Below, one piece after another: positions 39,609 through 47,516 of a DNA stretch of 64,000 nucleotides. The DNA lies in NCBI RefSeq assembly GCF_051124815.1, contig NZ_CP118488.1, positions 62,001-126,000 of the forward strand. The letters are read 5' to 3'. The position numbers were made by a program, and so were the translations under genes. The DNA is from Azospirillum sp051124815 (GTDB lineage Bacteria; Pseudomonadota; Alphaproteobacteria; Azospirillales; Azospirillaceae). Each line of letters begins with the position of its first letter. The first letter of the stretch is position 1. Under the pieces are notes generated by a model. The model saw nothing but the letters and a program-made list of their open reading frames with translations. It was not told where the DNA came from and did no database searches.

Positions 39609-41231
39609 ATGACATCGGACGTCGCACGCTTCCTTGGCTTCGCATTTGCCAATGCGGATGTGCTGATCGAGGTGGACGCCCGCGGACTCATCGGCTTCGC
39701 CGCCGGTGCGCTGCAGCATGTCCTGGGCATCACCGATGCCGAGTTGATCGGACAGCCGATCGACCGGATGCTGGCGGCCGGCGACCGCGGGCTGGTGCGG
39801 CGCCTGCTGCGCACCGCCGGCTCCAACCGGCGGCTGGAGCCGCGGACCGTCGCGCTGGCGGGCGGGACACAGGCCACGCTGTCCGGCTATCGACTCGGAC
39901 GGTCTCCAAACGTGCAACTGACGCTGACCCGGTCGGAAAGCAAGGGAGTCGAGGCACCGGCCCGCGATGCGGAGACCGGGCTGCTCGATCCGGAGGCCTT
40001 CCAGGCGCAGCTTGGCGAGCGCTTCGGCGTCGATGTCGGCCAGTCGCCGCCGAAGCTGACGCTCATCAAGATCGCCGATTTCGGCGAGGTCAAATCGCGG
40101 CTGGGTCCGGAACTGACGCTGCGCCTGCTGGGGGAGGTCGGGGCGCTGCTGCGCGTCCATGCCGCCGACGACACGCTGGCGACCCGGCTGGGAGAGGATC
40201 GCTTCGGCCTCGTCCACGGCAGCGACCTGTCGGCCGGCGCGCTTGCCGACGAAATCGCGGTGACCGGCGCCAGCCTGTCGCCGGACGGCCAGCCGCTGGC
40301 GTCGGAGAACCTGACGCTCGACATGTCGGCCCCCGGCCTCAGCCGCGAGGATGCCGGGCGCGTGCTGATGTTCACGGTGAAGAGCTTCGCCGAGGAGACG
40401 GCCAAGTTCGACATCTCCACCATGCATGACGCGGTGAAGCTGCTGGTCGACCAGACGGTGACGCGGGTGACCAGCCTGCGCACCACCCTGACCGACGACC
40501 GGCTGAAGCTGCAGTTCCAGCCCATCGTCTCGCTCGCCACCCGCGGCCTGCACCATTACGAGGCGCTGGCCCGTTTCCCCAACGGCGCCCCCGGCCCGAC
40601 CATCGCCTTCGCCGAGCAGATCGGCATGGTCCACGACGTCGACCTGCTGGTCTGCGAAAAGGCTTTGGAGACGCTGGGCTCTGACCCGACGCTGCAGATC
40701 GCCGTGAACATGTCGGCGGCCTCGCTGGGCAGCGACATCTTCGTGGTCGCTTTCCAGCGGCTGGTCGCCCGCGATCCGGCGCTACGCTCCCGCCTGCTGG
40801 TGGAGGTGACCGAATCGACCGGCCTGACCGACCTGCCGCGCGCCGCCCGCGTGCTGGAGGAGTTGCGCCGCGCCGGCCACCGCATCTGCCTGGATGATTT
40901 CGGGGCCGGCGCGGCGTCCTTTCCCTACATCCAGGCCCTGCCTGTCGATTTCGTGAAGATCGACGGCAGCTATGTCCGCCGGCTGGGCGGCAGCCCGCGC
41001 GACGACGCCATCCTGCGCGCCATGGTCGGGCTGTGCCGGGAAATCCGCGTGCAGGTGATCGCCGAAATGGTGGAGACGCAGGATCAGGCGGCGCAACTCA
41101 ACGCCTGGGGTTTCGAACTCGCCCAGGGATATCATTTCGGCAGACCGGCCGACCGCCCGGCCTACAAGCCGGCCAGCCTCTTCGCCTCGCCGGCCCCCGC
41201 CCGCTCCGGCTTGTCGGACGGCTGGGCCTGA
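39609..41231 (+). CDS. PAS-GGDEF(degenerate)-EAL cyclic-di-GMP phosphodiesterase
   Basis: A 540-residue cytoplasmic protein. Residues about 1-110 form a PAS-like domain ('LIEVDARGLIGFAAGALQHVLGITDAELIG'). About 120-260 is a GGDEF domain whose active site reads GEDRF (195-199), so cyclase activity is unlikely. About 300-535 is an EAL domain with intact motifs: EAL at 318-320, 'NMSAAS', Asp429-Asp430 in 'CLDDFGAGAASF', 'FVKIDGSYV' and 'QGYHFGRP'. It should hydrolyse c-di-GMP to pGpG. The upstream region 39345-39608 includes an AT-rich stretch (about 39515-39555) that probably contains its promoter. Confidence 0.92.
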   Translation: MTSDVARFLGFAFANADVLIEVDARGLIGFAAGALQHVLGITDAELIGQPIDRMLAAGDRGLVRRLLRTAGSNRRLEPRTVALAGGTQATLSGYRLGRSPNVQLTLTRSESKGVEAPARDAETGLLDPEAFQAQLGERFGVDVGQSPPKLTLIKIADFGEVKSRLGPELTLRLLGEVGALLRVHAADDTLATRLGEDRFGLVHGSDLSAGALADEIAVTGASLSPDGQPLASENLTLDMSAPGLSREDAGRVLMFTVKSFAEETAKFDISTMHDAVKLLVDQTVTRVTSLRTTLTDDRLKLQFQPIVSLATRGLHHYEALARFPNGAPGPTIAFAEQIGMVHDVDLLVCEKALETLGSDPTLQIAVNMSAASLGSDIFVVAFQRLVARDPALRSRLLVEVTESTGLTDLPRAARVLEELRRAGHRICLDDFGAGAASFPYIQALPVDFVKIDGSYVRRLGGSPRDDAILRAMVGLCREIRVQVIAEMVETQDQAAQLNAWGFELAQGYHFGRPADRPAYKPASLFASPAPARSGLSDGWA

Positions 41232-41287
41232 GGCCGCTCCCACCATCTATAACCGACGCCATACGACCAAATCTTTTCCTTCCGAGT

Positions 41288-41313
41288 GGAATGAAAGCCG
41301 GAGCGGCGACGTT
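41288..41313 (+). promoter_or_regulatory. EcfG-like general-stress promoter candidate
   Basis: GGAAT (41288-41292) and CGTT (41310-41313) are spaced by 17 bases. The alphaproteobacterial EcfG consensus is GGAAC-N16/17-CGTT, so there is one mismatch. It lies about 50 bases before the ATG of a small exported protein gene. Confidence 0.4.
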
Positions 41314-41363
41314 CATCGGCTCATGAGGGGACAAGATACCCCCGACACCAGGAGGACGCCGGA

Positions 41364-41717
41364 ATGACTGGCCGTTTTGGTTTTGGAATGAAAGCCGTGG
41401 TTCTGGGCGCTCTGGTCGCCGGATCGATGCTGGGCGCCACCGTCAGCCCCGCCGCCGCCCATGACGGCTGGCGCGGACGAGGCGACCATGGCCGCGAATG
41501 GTACGGCCCCGGCCGCGGCGGCCCGGACTGGCGCTGGGAGCGCCCCCATCACCGTCATTGGCGCGAGCGCGGCGCCTATTACGCCCCGCCGCCCGTCGTC
41601 TACGCCCCGCCCCCGGTGGTTTACGCGCCGCCGCCGCGGGTGATCTATGCACCGCCGCCCGTCGTCTACGCGCCGCCGGTGGTCCCCGGCTTCGGCCTCA
41701 GCGTCAATATCCGCTGA
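41364..41717 (+). CDS. Small exported Tyr-Ala-Pro-Pro repeat protein
   Basis: A 117-residue protein. An N-terminal signal peptide ('GMKAVVLGALVAGSMLGATVSPAAAHDG') ends at an AxA site near residue 33. The mature part is His/Arg/Gly/Trp-rich (34-70), then carries five tandem YAPP(P) units of about 8 residues (roughly residues 73-108), and ends 'VPGFGLSVNIR'. Similar short Gly/Tyr/Pro-rich envelope proteins are common in Rhodospirillales, with unknown function. A strong AGGAGGA site precedes the ATG, so it should be well expressed. A general-stress-like promoter is a candidate upstream. Confidence 0.8.
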   Translation: MTGRFGFGMKAVVLGALVAGSMLGATVSPAAAHDGWRGRGDHGREWYGPGRGGPDWRWERPHHRHWRERGAYYAPPPVVYAPPPVVYAPPPRVIYAPPPVVYAPPVVPGFGLSVNIR

Positions 41718-41863
41718 CGCCTCCGGCGCTGATGCTTCCGGCGCTGACGCAACGGCCCACCCGGCGAAAAGGACGGCTTCCGGCAGAGCGCTCCCCGCAT
41801 TATGGTGCGCCCCGTTCGGTAAAGCCGCCCCGCCGGGGCGCACAGCAGCCAGGGAGACGGGCT

Positions 41864-42337
41864 TTGCGGGTTCATAGTGTGTGCGCCGCGGTGGTGGGCA
41901 GCCTTTCCATCGCCTTCGGAATCGCCGGCGCCGGTTCCGCCGTTGCGGCCGAGCCCCGCCTGATGGCGGCGCTGGGCAACACCGTGCTGACGATGACCGA
42001 CATCGGACCGAAGCACACCCAGGTGTCGGTGAACGACAAGCCCGTGTTCGAGGACAAGGAGAGCGACATGCTGTCCTTCGTCGGCGCCTATTCCCTGAAG
42101 GACCGCTGGATCGCCCTGTTCCAGGCCGACACCGGCGCCAAGGACTGCCCCACCCGCTTCCGCATCCTGGAGGTCGGCGGGCCGCAGCCGCTGGTCTCCT
42201 ATCCCTTCGGGTCCTGCAGCGACGCCGCCCAGGTCACCATCGACAACGATGTCCTGACCATCTCGATGCCGCAGCCCGGCGGCGGGGGCGAGGCCGCCTG
42301 GACCTATCGCAACGGCAGGATCGGCCGCAGCAAGTGA
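41864..42337 (+). CDS. Exported hypothetical protein
   Basis: A 157-residue protein with a signal peptide ('VCAAVVGSLSIAFGIAGAGSAVAAEP', cleavage near AVAA/EP). The mature part is a small beta-rich domain, judging from alternating pattern: 'LTMTDIGPKHTQVSVNDKPVF', 'RWIALFQADTGAKDCPTRFRILEVG' with one Cys, then a second Cys in 'FGSCSDAAQ'; the two could form a disulfide. I do not recognise a family. The start is probably TTG at 41864, because AGGGAG lies 7 bases upstream and there is no ATG near the signal sequence; GTG at 41879 is an alternative. Confidence 0.7.
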   Translation: MRVHSVCAAVVGSLSIAFGIAGAGSAVAAEPRLMAALGNTVLTMTDIGPKHTQVSVNDKPVFEDKESDMLSFVGAYSLKDRWIALFQADTGAKDCPTRFRILEVGGPQPLVSYPFGSCSDAAQVTIDNDVLTISMPQPGGGGEAAWTYRNGRIGRSK

Positions 42338-42469
42338 GCAATCGGCACGGCAGGGTTCCGCGTCCCGCGCCGTGTCCCTCGATTGACGGCGGCAGGCGCA
42401 GCTTTTAAGGTCCGGACCTCCGCGCATTCCCGTTCCGGGACAGGAAGTTCGCCCCAGAAAGTTCGCCCC

Positions 42470-43657
42470 ATGACTGCCAGCAGCGCCAGCCGGCCCAGCC
42501 GCCGGCCCAACACTCCGCTCTTCTCCTCGGGTCCCTGCGCGAAGCGTCCGGGCTGGTCGCTCGACGCGCTGGACGGCGCGCTGCTCGGCCGCTCCCACCG
42601 CTCCAAGCCGGGCAAGGCCAAGCTGAAGGAGGTCATCGACCTCACCCGCGCGGTGCTGGGCATCCCCGGCGACTACCGCATCGGCATCGTCCCCGCCTCC
42701 GACACCGGTGCGGTGGAGATGGCGCTGTGGTCGATGCTGGGTGCCCGGGGCGTCGACATGCTGGCCTGGGAAAGCTTCGGCAAGGAATGGGTTACGGATG
42801 TCGCCAAGCAGCTGAAGCTGCCGGACGTCCGCAACCTGATCGCCCCCTATGGCGAGCTGCCGGACCTGTCGGCGGTCGATTTCAGCCGCGACGTCGTCTT
42901 CACATGGAACGGCACCACCGCCGGCGTGCGGGTGGCCGACGGCGACTGGATCGCCGACGACCGCGAAGGGCTGACCATCTGCGACGCCACCTCCGCCGCC
43001 TTCGCCATGGCGCTGCCCTGGCACAAGATCGACGTCGCCACCTGGTCCTGGCAGAAGGTGCTGGGCGGCGAGGCGGCGCACGGCATGCTGGTGCTGAGCC
43101 CGCGCGCGGTCGAACGGCTGGAGAGCTTCCAGCCAGACCGGCCGCTGCCGAAGATCTTCCGCCTGACCAAGAACGGCAAGCTGATCGAAGGCATCTTCGA
43201 GGGCGACACCATCAACACGCCCTCGATGCTGTGCGTCGAAGACGCCATCGACGGCCTGCGCTGGGCCCTGTCGCTGGGCGGTCTGACCCAGCTGATCCGC
43301 CGGTCGGAACAGAACCTGCGCATCGTCGCCGAATGGGTGGAGAGCAGCCCCTGGGCCGGCTTCCTGGCCAAGGACCCGGCCAACCGCTCCTGCACCTCGA
43401 TCTGCCTGCGCTTCACCGATCCCGACGTGACCGCCCTCTCGGAGGAGGCCCAGGCCGCCTTCGCCAAGAAACTGTCGGCCCTGCTGGAGAAGGAGGAAGC
43501 CGCCTTCGACGCCGGCTCCTACCGCGACGCGCCTCCCGGCCTGCGACTGTGGGGCGGCGCCACGGTGGAGAACGAGGATATGGAGGCGGTGCTGCCCTGG
43601 CTCGACTGGGCCTTCGCCACCGTCAAGGCTGAGGTCCTCGGCCCCAAGCGGGGCTGA
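42470..43657 (+). CDS. serC: Phosphoserine aminotransferase
   Basis: A 395-residue PLP enzyme of the alphaproteobacterial SerC type. It converts 3-phosphohydroxypyruvate and glutamate to phosphoserine, step two of serine synthesis. Marks: 'NTPLFSSGPCAKRPGWSLDAL' (about 10-30), 'GRSHRSKPGKAKLKEVIDLTR', 'GIVPASDTGAVEMALWSMLG' (phosphate loop), 'CDATSAAFAMALPW', and the PLP Lys in 'TWSWQKVLGGEAAHGML'. The ATG at 42470 fits the family start. serA is not in the window. A strong intrinsic terminator follows. Confidence 0.95.
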   Translation: MTASSASRPSRRPNTPLFSSGPCAKRPGWSLDALDGALLGRSHRSKPGKAKLKEVIDLTRAVLGIPGDYRIGIVPASDTGAVEMALWSMLGARGVDMLAWESFGKEWVTDVAKQLKLPDVRNLIAPYGELPDLSAVDFSRDVVFTWNGTTAGVRVADGDWIADDREGLTICDATSAAFAMALPWHKIDVATWSWQKVLGGEAAHGMLVLSPRAVERLESFQPDRPLPKIFRLTKNGKLIEGIFEGDTINTPSMLCVEDAIDGLRWALSLGGLTQLIRRSEQNLRIVAEWVESSPWAGFLAKDPANRSCTSICLRFTDPDVTALSEEAQAAFAKKLSALLEKEEAAFDAGSYRDAPPGLRLWGGATVENEDMEAVLPWLDWAFATVKAEVLGPKRG

Positions 43658-43710
43658 GGTCGGCCAAGCGCGAGCAGGGCCGTAATCCACAGCCCTGTTC
43701 CATCCGCTTT

Positions 43711-43751
43711 AAAAGCCCCACCGTGGCACGACCGCCACTGTGGGGCTTTTT
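43711..43751. terminator. Rho-independent terminator after serC
   Basis: AAAAGCCCCACcGTGGC pairs with GCCACtGTGGGGCTTTTT over a stem of about 11 GC-rich pairs, with A-run before and U-run after (43711-43751). It is the clearest intrinsic terminator in the window and can work in both directions, although the next gene downstream is on the same strand. Confidence 0.92.
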
Positions 43752-43874
43752 GCATGCGCTGCTCTTGTGCTTTGCAGCAAAGGATCGATCCGGGAAACCG
43801 TTCGTACACCGCAGCATTTCTGCACCAGTGTGACCGGCCCGACGCGTGTTCCGACCTCGCAAGCTTGACCATGG

Positions 43875-43909
43875 TTATCCACAGAACCGTGGACAAGGTG
43901 GTGGATAAG
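43875..43909. promoter_or_regulatory. Pair of inverted DnaA-box-like sites
   Basis: TTATCCACA (43875-43883) is a perfect DnaA box. GTGGATAAG at 43901-43909 is an inverted box with one mismatch from the consensus, 17 bases away. They lie in a 483-base gene-free stretch (43658-44140) between serC and the epimerase gene. Beyond the terminator and these sites I see no gene, no clear AT-rich unwinding region and no partition gene nearby, so an origin is possible but unproven; regulation by DnaA is an alternative. Confidence 0.5.
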
Positions 43910-44140
43910 CCTGTTGAACCATCGGTGGCGCCTGTCCCGAAACCGTCATGAAGGAAACGGGACCGATTCGCCCCTGCGGTCGCCGGACGGACGGGTGCGG
44001 CTCCCCGGTTGAGGCGCCGCCCTATCCCGAAGATGGTCTGGCAGCCTGTCGGTTGTGTCCCGACTCTTGGAAGGGATTTCCGGCGCTCCCGCTGCGGTGC
44101 GGCAACGCCGGTGCAACGACGGAAGGGCTCGGGAACGACC

Positions 44141-45085
44141 ATGGCGCACTACCTCATCACCGGCGGTTGCGGTTTCATCGGCTCGCATCTGGCCGACCGA
44201 CTGCTCGCCGACGGGCACCGGGTGACGATCCTCGACAACATGTCGAGCGGCCGGCTGGAGAACAAGCCGAGCGCCGCGGCTCTGGTGGTGGGCGATGTCG
44301 CCGATCCGGACGCTGTGCGCGAGGCGATGGCCGGCGACAATGGCGAAGGGGTGGACGGCGTCTTCCACCTCGCCGCCGTCGCATCGGTGCAGAAATCGCG
44401 CGAGTTGTGGGCGGAGACCCACCGCACCAACCTGCTGGGCACCGTCACCGTGTTCGAGGCGGCACGCGACGCCAAACGCGGCAGCCCGGTCCCGGTGGTC
44501 TACGCCTCCTCCGCCGCCGTCTATGGCGACAACACCAACACCCCGCTGAAGGAGGACGAGTTGCCGCGCCCGCTGTCCGCCTATGGCGTCGACAAGCTGG
44601 GCTGCGAGATGCACGCCCGCGTCGCCTGGGCCATCCAGGGGGTACCGACGGTCGGCTTCCGCTTCTTCAACGTCTATGGCCCGCGCCAGGATCCGATGTC
44701 GCCCTATTCCGGCGTGATCTCCATCTTCGCCCGCCGGGTCGCCCGCGGCGAAGATGTGGAGATCCACGGCGACGGCCAGCAGGTCCGCGACTTCGTCTTC
44801 GTCGGCGACGTGGTGCGCATTCTGGCGCTGACGATGGAGCGGCGTTTCGCCGGGTCGCAGGTCTACAATCTCTGCACCGGCCGCGCGACCTCGCTGGTGA
44901 TGCTGCTGGAGGTGCTGCAGGAGCTGTGCAACAGCAAGGTCCGCCGCCGCCACACCGACCCGCGGGCCGGCGACATCCGCGTATCGATCGGCGACCCGTC
45001 GCTGATGCGTTCCACCTTCGACACCATGTGTCAGGTCGGCCTGCTCCAGGGCCTGAGCGCCACCCTGACCGGCCGTATGCCTTGA
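44141..45085 (+). CDS. NAD-dependent sugar-nucleotide epimerase/dehydratase (GalE/WbpP-like)
   Basis: A 314-residue extended short-chain dehydrogenase. The NAD motif 'LITGGCGFIGSHLADRLLADG' lies at about 5-24, followed by 'VTILDNMSSG', the catalytic Ser region 'YASSAAVYGD' and the YxxxK pair in 'AYGVDKLG', then 'FRFFNVYGPRQDP' and 'DFVFVGDVV'. The group acts on UDP-sugars (4-epimerisation) or dTDP/GDP-sugars for polysaccharide synthesis. Substrate cannot be fixed from sequence alone. The ATG at 44141 begins right before the Rossmann strand; the upstream 132 bases are open but unlikely to be coding. Confidence 0.9.
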   Translation: MAHYLITGGCGFIGSHLADRLLADGHRVTILDNMSSGRLENKPSAAALVVGDVADPDAVREAMAGDNGEGVDGVFHLAAVASVQKSRELWAETHRTNLLGTVTVFEAARDAKRGSPVPVVYASSAAVYGDNTNTPLKEDELPRPLSAYGVDKLGCEMHARVAWAIQGVPTVGFRFFNVYGPRQDPMSPYSGVISIFARRVARGEDVEIHGDGQQVRDFVFVGDVVRILALTMERRFAGSQVYNLCTGRATSLVMLLEVLQELCNSKVRRRHTDPRAGDIRVSIGDPSLMRSTFDTMCQVGLLQGLSATLTGRMP

Positions 45086-45142
45086 GGGCGGTGCCATAGG
45101 CGGGTATGACGGAGACGGCACAGTCATCGAGGTGAACGAATC

Positions 45143-45916
45143 ATGGCCCGCCGCCGCTCCCTGTCCCTGCGGGGCCTGTTCGTCGTCCTGGCGATCCTCG
45201 CCGCCATTGCGGTGGCGGAGCGTGTCCACATCATCCCGCCCGGCACGCTCGACCGCCTGCTGGGGCAGGAGACCCACCGCCCCCGCCAACCGCGCAAGCA
45301 GGAGCAGGCCGAACCGCCTCCCCCGGTCGTCGCCCGCGCCACCGACAGGATCGACTATGCCGAGGCCGCCCGGCAGCTCGACGGCATCCGGGTGGAGCCC
45401 GAGAAGCGCCGAGGCTACGACCGCGATGCGTGGCCGCACTGGCTGGCGCTCGACGGCGGCTGCCTGAATGCGCGCGAGAAGGTGCTGATCCGCGATTCCC
45501 GCCGTCCGGCGACGCTCGACGCCAAGGGCTGCGGCGTGAAATCCGGCGACTGGCTCGATCCCTACACCGGCGAACGCTACACCGATCCGCAGATGGTCGA
45601 TATCGACCACCGCGTGCCGCTGGAGGAGGCCTATGCCAGCGGTGGCTACGACTGGAGCCGCGAAAAGCGTGCCGCCTACGCCAACGACACCAGCGACCCG
45701 CTGACCCTGCTGGTCTCCAGCCGCGAGGCCAACCGCGCCAAGGGCTCCAAGGGGCCGGAGGAGTGGCTGCCGCCCAAGCGCGACGGCATCTGCCTCTATG
45801 TCGCCGACTGGATCCTGGTGAAGGCGCGCTGGAGCCTCAGCATGGACGAGCGGGAGCGGGTGACGGTCGGCAACATCCTGAACGACTGCCGCGCCTCGGC
45901 CGGGCAGCAGCGCTGA
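45143..45916 (+). CDS. Membrane-anchored or secreted HNH endonuclease-like protein (DUF1524/GmrSD C-terminal type)
   Basis: A 257-residue protein. The N-terminus has Arg-rich residues and one hydrophobic helix ('LRGLFVVLAILAAIAVAE', about 9-26), so it is exported or anchored. A Pro/Gln/Glu-rich linker follows (about 50-70). The C-terminal domain has 'CGVKSGDWLDPYTG', the His-Asp-His core 'VDIDHRVPLEEAYASGGYDW' (about 153-172), 'YANDTSDPLTLLVSSREANRAKGSKGP' and 'EWLPP', a beta-beta-alpha metal nuclease pattern found in DUF1524 proteins. In actinobacteria and others, secreted forms degrade external DNA. A role in nutrient recovery or defence is inference. Confidence 0.85.
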   Translation: MARRRSLSLRGLFVVLAILAAIAVAERVHIIPPGTLDRLLGQETHRPRQPRKQEQAEPPPPVVARATDRIDYAEAARQLDGIRVEPEKRRGYDRDAWPHWLALDGGCLNAREKVLIRDSRRPATLDAKGCGVKSGDWLDPYTGERYTDPQMVDIDHRVPLEEAYASGGYDWSREKRAAYANDTSDPLTLLVSSREANRAKGSKGPEEWLPPKRDGICLYVADWILVKARWSLSMDERERVTVGNILNDCRASAGQQR

Positions 45917-46010
45917 CGCAGCCCAGCCCTGCCTGGTGCTTTGTTGGGCGCACCACCGGTTTCGCGCTACCGTCCGCCCCAAAATCGGATGGCCGGAACG
46001 GGAGGAATTC

Positions 46011-47399
46011 ATGAACGGAGAGTCCAACGCCCTGTGGCGGGAAAGCGCCGCCACCCTGGCGGCACGGCTGGCGAAGCGGGAGCTGTCGGCACGCGAGGCG
46101 GTGGAGGCACATCTGGCGCGGATCGCCGCAGCCGAACCGGCGCTGTCCGCCTTCATCACCGTCGCCGCCGACAAGGCGCTGGCCCGCGCCGACGCGCTGG
46201 ACGCCCAACCGGCGCCCGTGGGGCCGCTGCACGGGCTGCCGGTGGCGGTGAAGGACCTGACCGATACCGCCGGCATCCGCACCACCTACGGCTCGGCGCT
46301 CTATGCCGACCATGTGCCGGCAACCAGCGACATCGCGGTGGCGCGGATCGAGGCGGCGGGCGGCATCGTCATCGGCAAGACCAACACGCCGGAATTCGGA
46401 TTCGGCGCCATCTGCCGCAACCGCCTGTACGGGCCGACCCGCAACCCGGCCGATCCGGTCCTGACCTCCGGCGGGTCGAGCGGCGGGTCGGCGGCGGCGG
46501 TCGCGGTCGGCATGGCGCCGCTGGCGCACGGCACCGACTATGGCGGGTCGGTGCGCATCCCCGCCAGCTTCTGCGGCATCGCCTCCATCCGGCCGACGCC
46601 GGGGCTGATCCCGGCGCCCGGCCGTGCGCTCGGCTGGGACACGCTGGCGACACACGGCGTGCTGGCGCGCGATACGGCGGACTGCGGCCTGCTGCTGTCT
46701 GCGATGGCGGGCAGCGACCTGCGCGACCCGACCTCCCTGCTCGGCGACCGCGACAACGGGTCGGAGACGCGGCTGGGCGCCACCGCCGATTTCGGCGTCG
46801 CCACCGTCTCCCAGGCGGTGCGGGAGCGCTTCGCCGAGGCGGTGGAGCGGTTGGAGCGGGTTGCCGGGCCGGTGGCACGCCGGCATCCCGACTGCGGCGA
46901 CGCCATGGCGACTTTCCGCACCCTGCGCGCCGCCCAGACCCGCCACGCCTTCGGCCCGATGTTGGCAAAGCATGGCGAGGCGCTGACCGACACCATCCGC
47001 TGGAACATCGAGGCCGGGGCCGGCATCACCGCCGACGCCTATCTGGAGGCGCAGGCCGCCCGCACCGCGCTCTACCGCCGCTTCGTCGCATTGTTCGAGG
47101 AAATCGACGTGCTGGCCGCCCCGGCCTGCGGCGTGCTGCCCTGGCCGAACGAGGACGGCGAGGTCAGCGTGATCGACGGCCGGCCGGTAGAGACCATCCT
47201 CGACTATATCGGCGTCACCGCCGTCGTCACGCTGATTGGATTTCCGGTGCTGACCTTGCCGGTCGGCGGAAACGGTTTGCCCTTCGGCATCCAGTTGATC
47301 GCCCGGCCGGGCGAGGAACGGCGCCTGATCCGCCTGGGCCGCATGCTGGAGCGGGAGGCCGGGTTCGTCCACCGCTGGGCCGATGCCTGGGCTCCCTGA
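46011..47399 (+). CDS. Amidase-signature-family hydrolase
   Basis: A 462-residue amidase. The catalytic triad of the family is visible: Lys81 in 'GLPVAVKDLTDTAG', the cis-Ser156 in 'TSGGSSGGSAAA', and the nucleophile Ser180 in 'HGTDYGGSVRIPASFCGI'. The C-terminal part ('VLTLPVGGNGLPFGIQLIARPGEE') is also typical. The family hydrolyses amides such as indole acetamide, urea derivatives or glutaminyl-tRNA. GatA-like function is unlikely because gatB/gatC are absent here. GGGAGG lies 6 bases before the ATG. It stands between the nuclease-like gene and the ABC transporter gene without clear operon links. Confidence 0.92.
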   Translation: MNGESNALWRESAATLAARLAKRELSAREAVEAHLARIAAAEPALSAFITVAADKALARADALDAQPAPVGPLHGLPVAVKDLTDTAGIRTTYGSALYADHVPATSDIAVARIEAAGGIVIGKTNTPEFGFGAICRNRLYGPTRNPADPVLTSGGSSGGSAAAVAVGMAPLAHGTDYGGSVRIPASFCGIASIRPTPGLIPAPGRALGWDTLATHGVLARDTADCGLLLSAMAGSDLRDPTSLLGDRDNGSETRLGATADFGVATVSQAVRERFAEAVERLERVAGPVARRHPDCGDAMATFRTLRAAQTRHAFGPMLAKHGEALTDTIRWNIEAGAGITADAYLEAQAARTALYRRFVALFEEIDVLAAPACGVLPWPNEDGEVSVIDGRPVETILDYIGVTAVVTLIGFPVLTLPVGGNGLPFGIQLIARPGEERRLIRLGRMLEREAGFVHRWADAWAP

Positions 47400-47516
47400 C
47401 CGGGCGCCCTCCGCTGGGGCATGGCCCGCGGCAGGTGACAGCGAATTCATGCCTTCGGGGCGGCAAAGGGTGGTAATCGGCAGATCATGTGCTGACCGCT
47501 TGCGAGTGCCCGACCG

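Noticed and set aside
41575..41690. Tandem repeat that could suggest a CRISPR-like array
   Set aside because: The repeat is a coding YAPP(P) repeat of about 24 bases with no spacers and lies in a signal-peptide-bearing protein.
43658..44140. A firm call of a replication origin
   Set aside because: Only two DnaA-box-like sites, no AT-rich unwinding element and no replication or partition genes are visible; kept as a candidate only.
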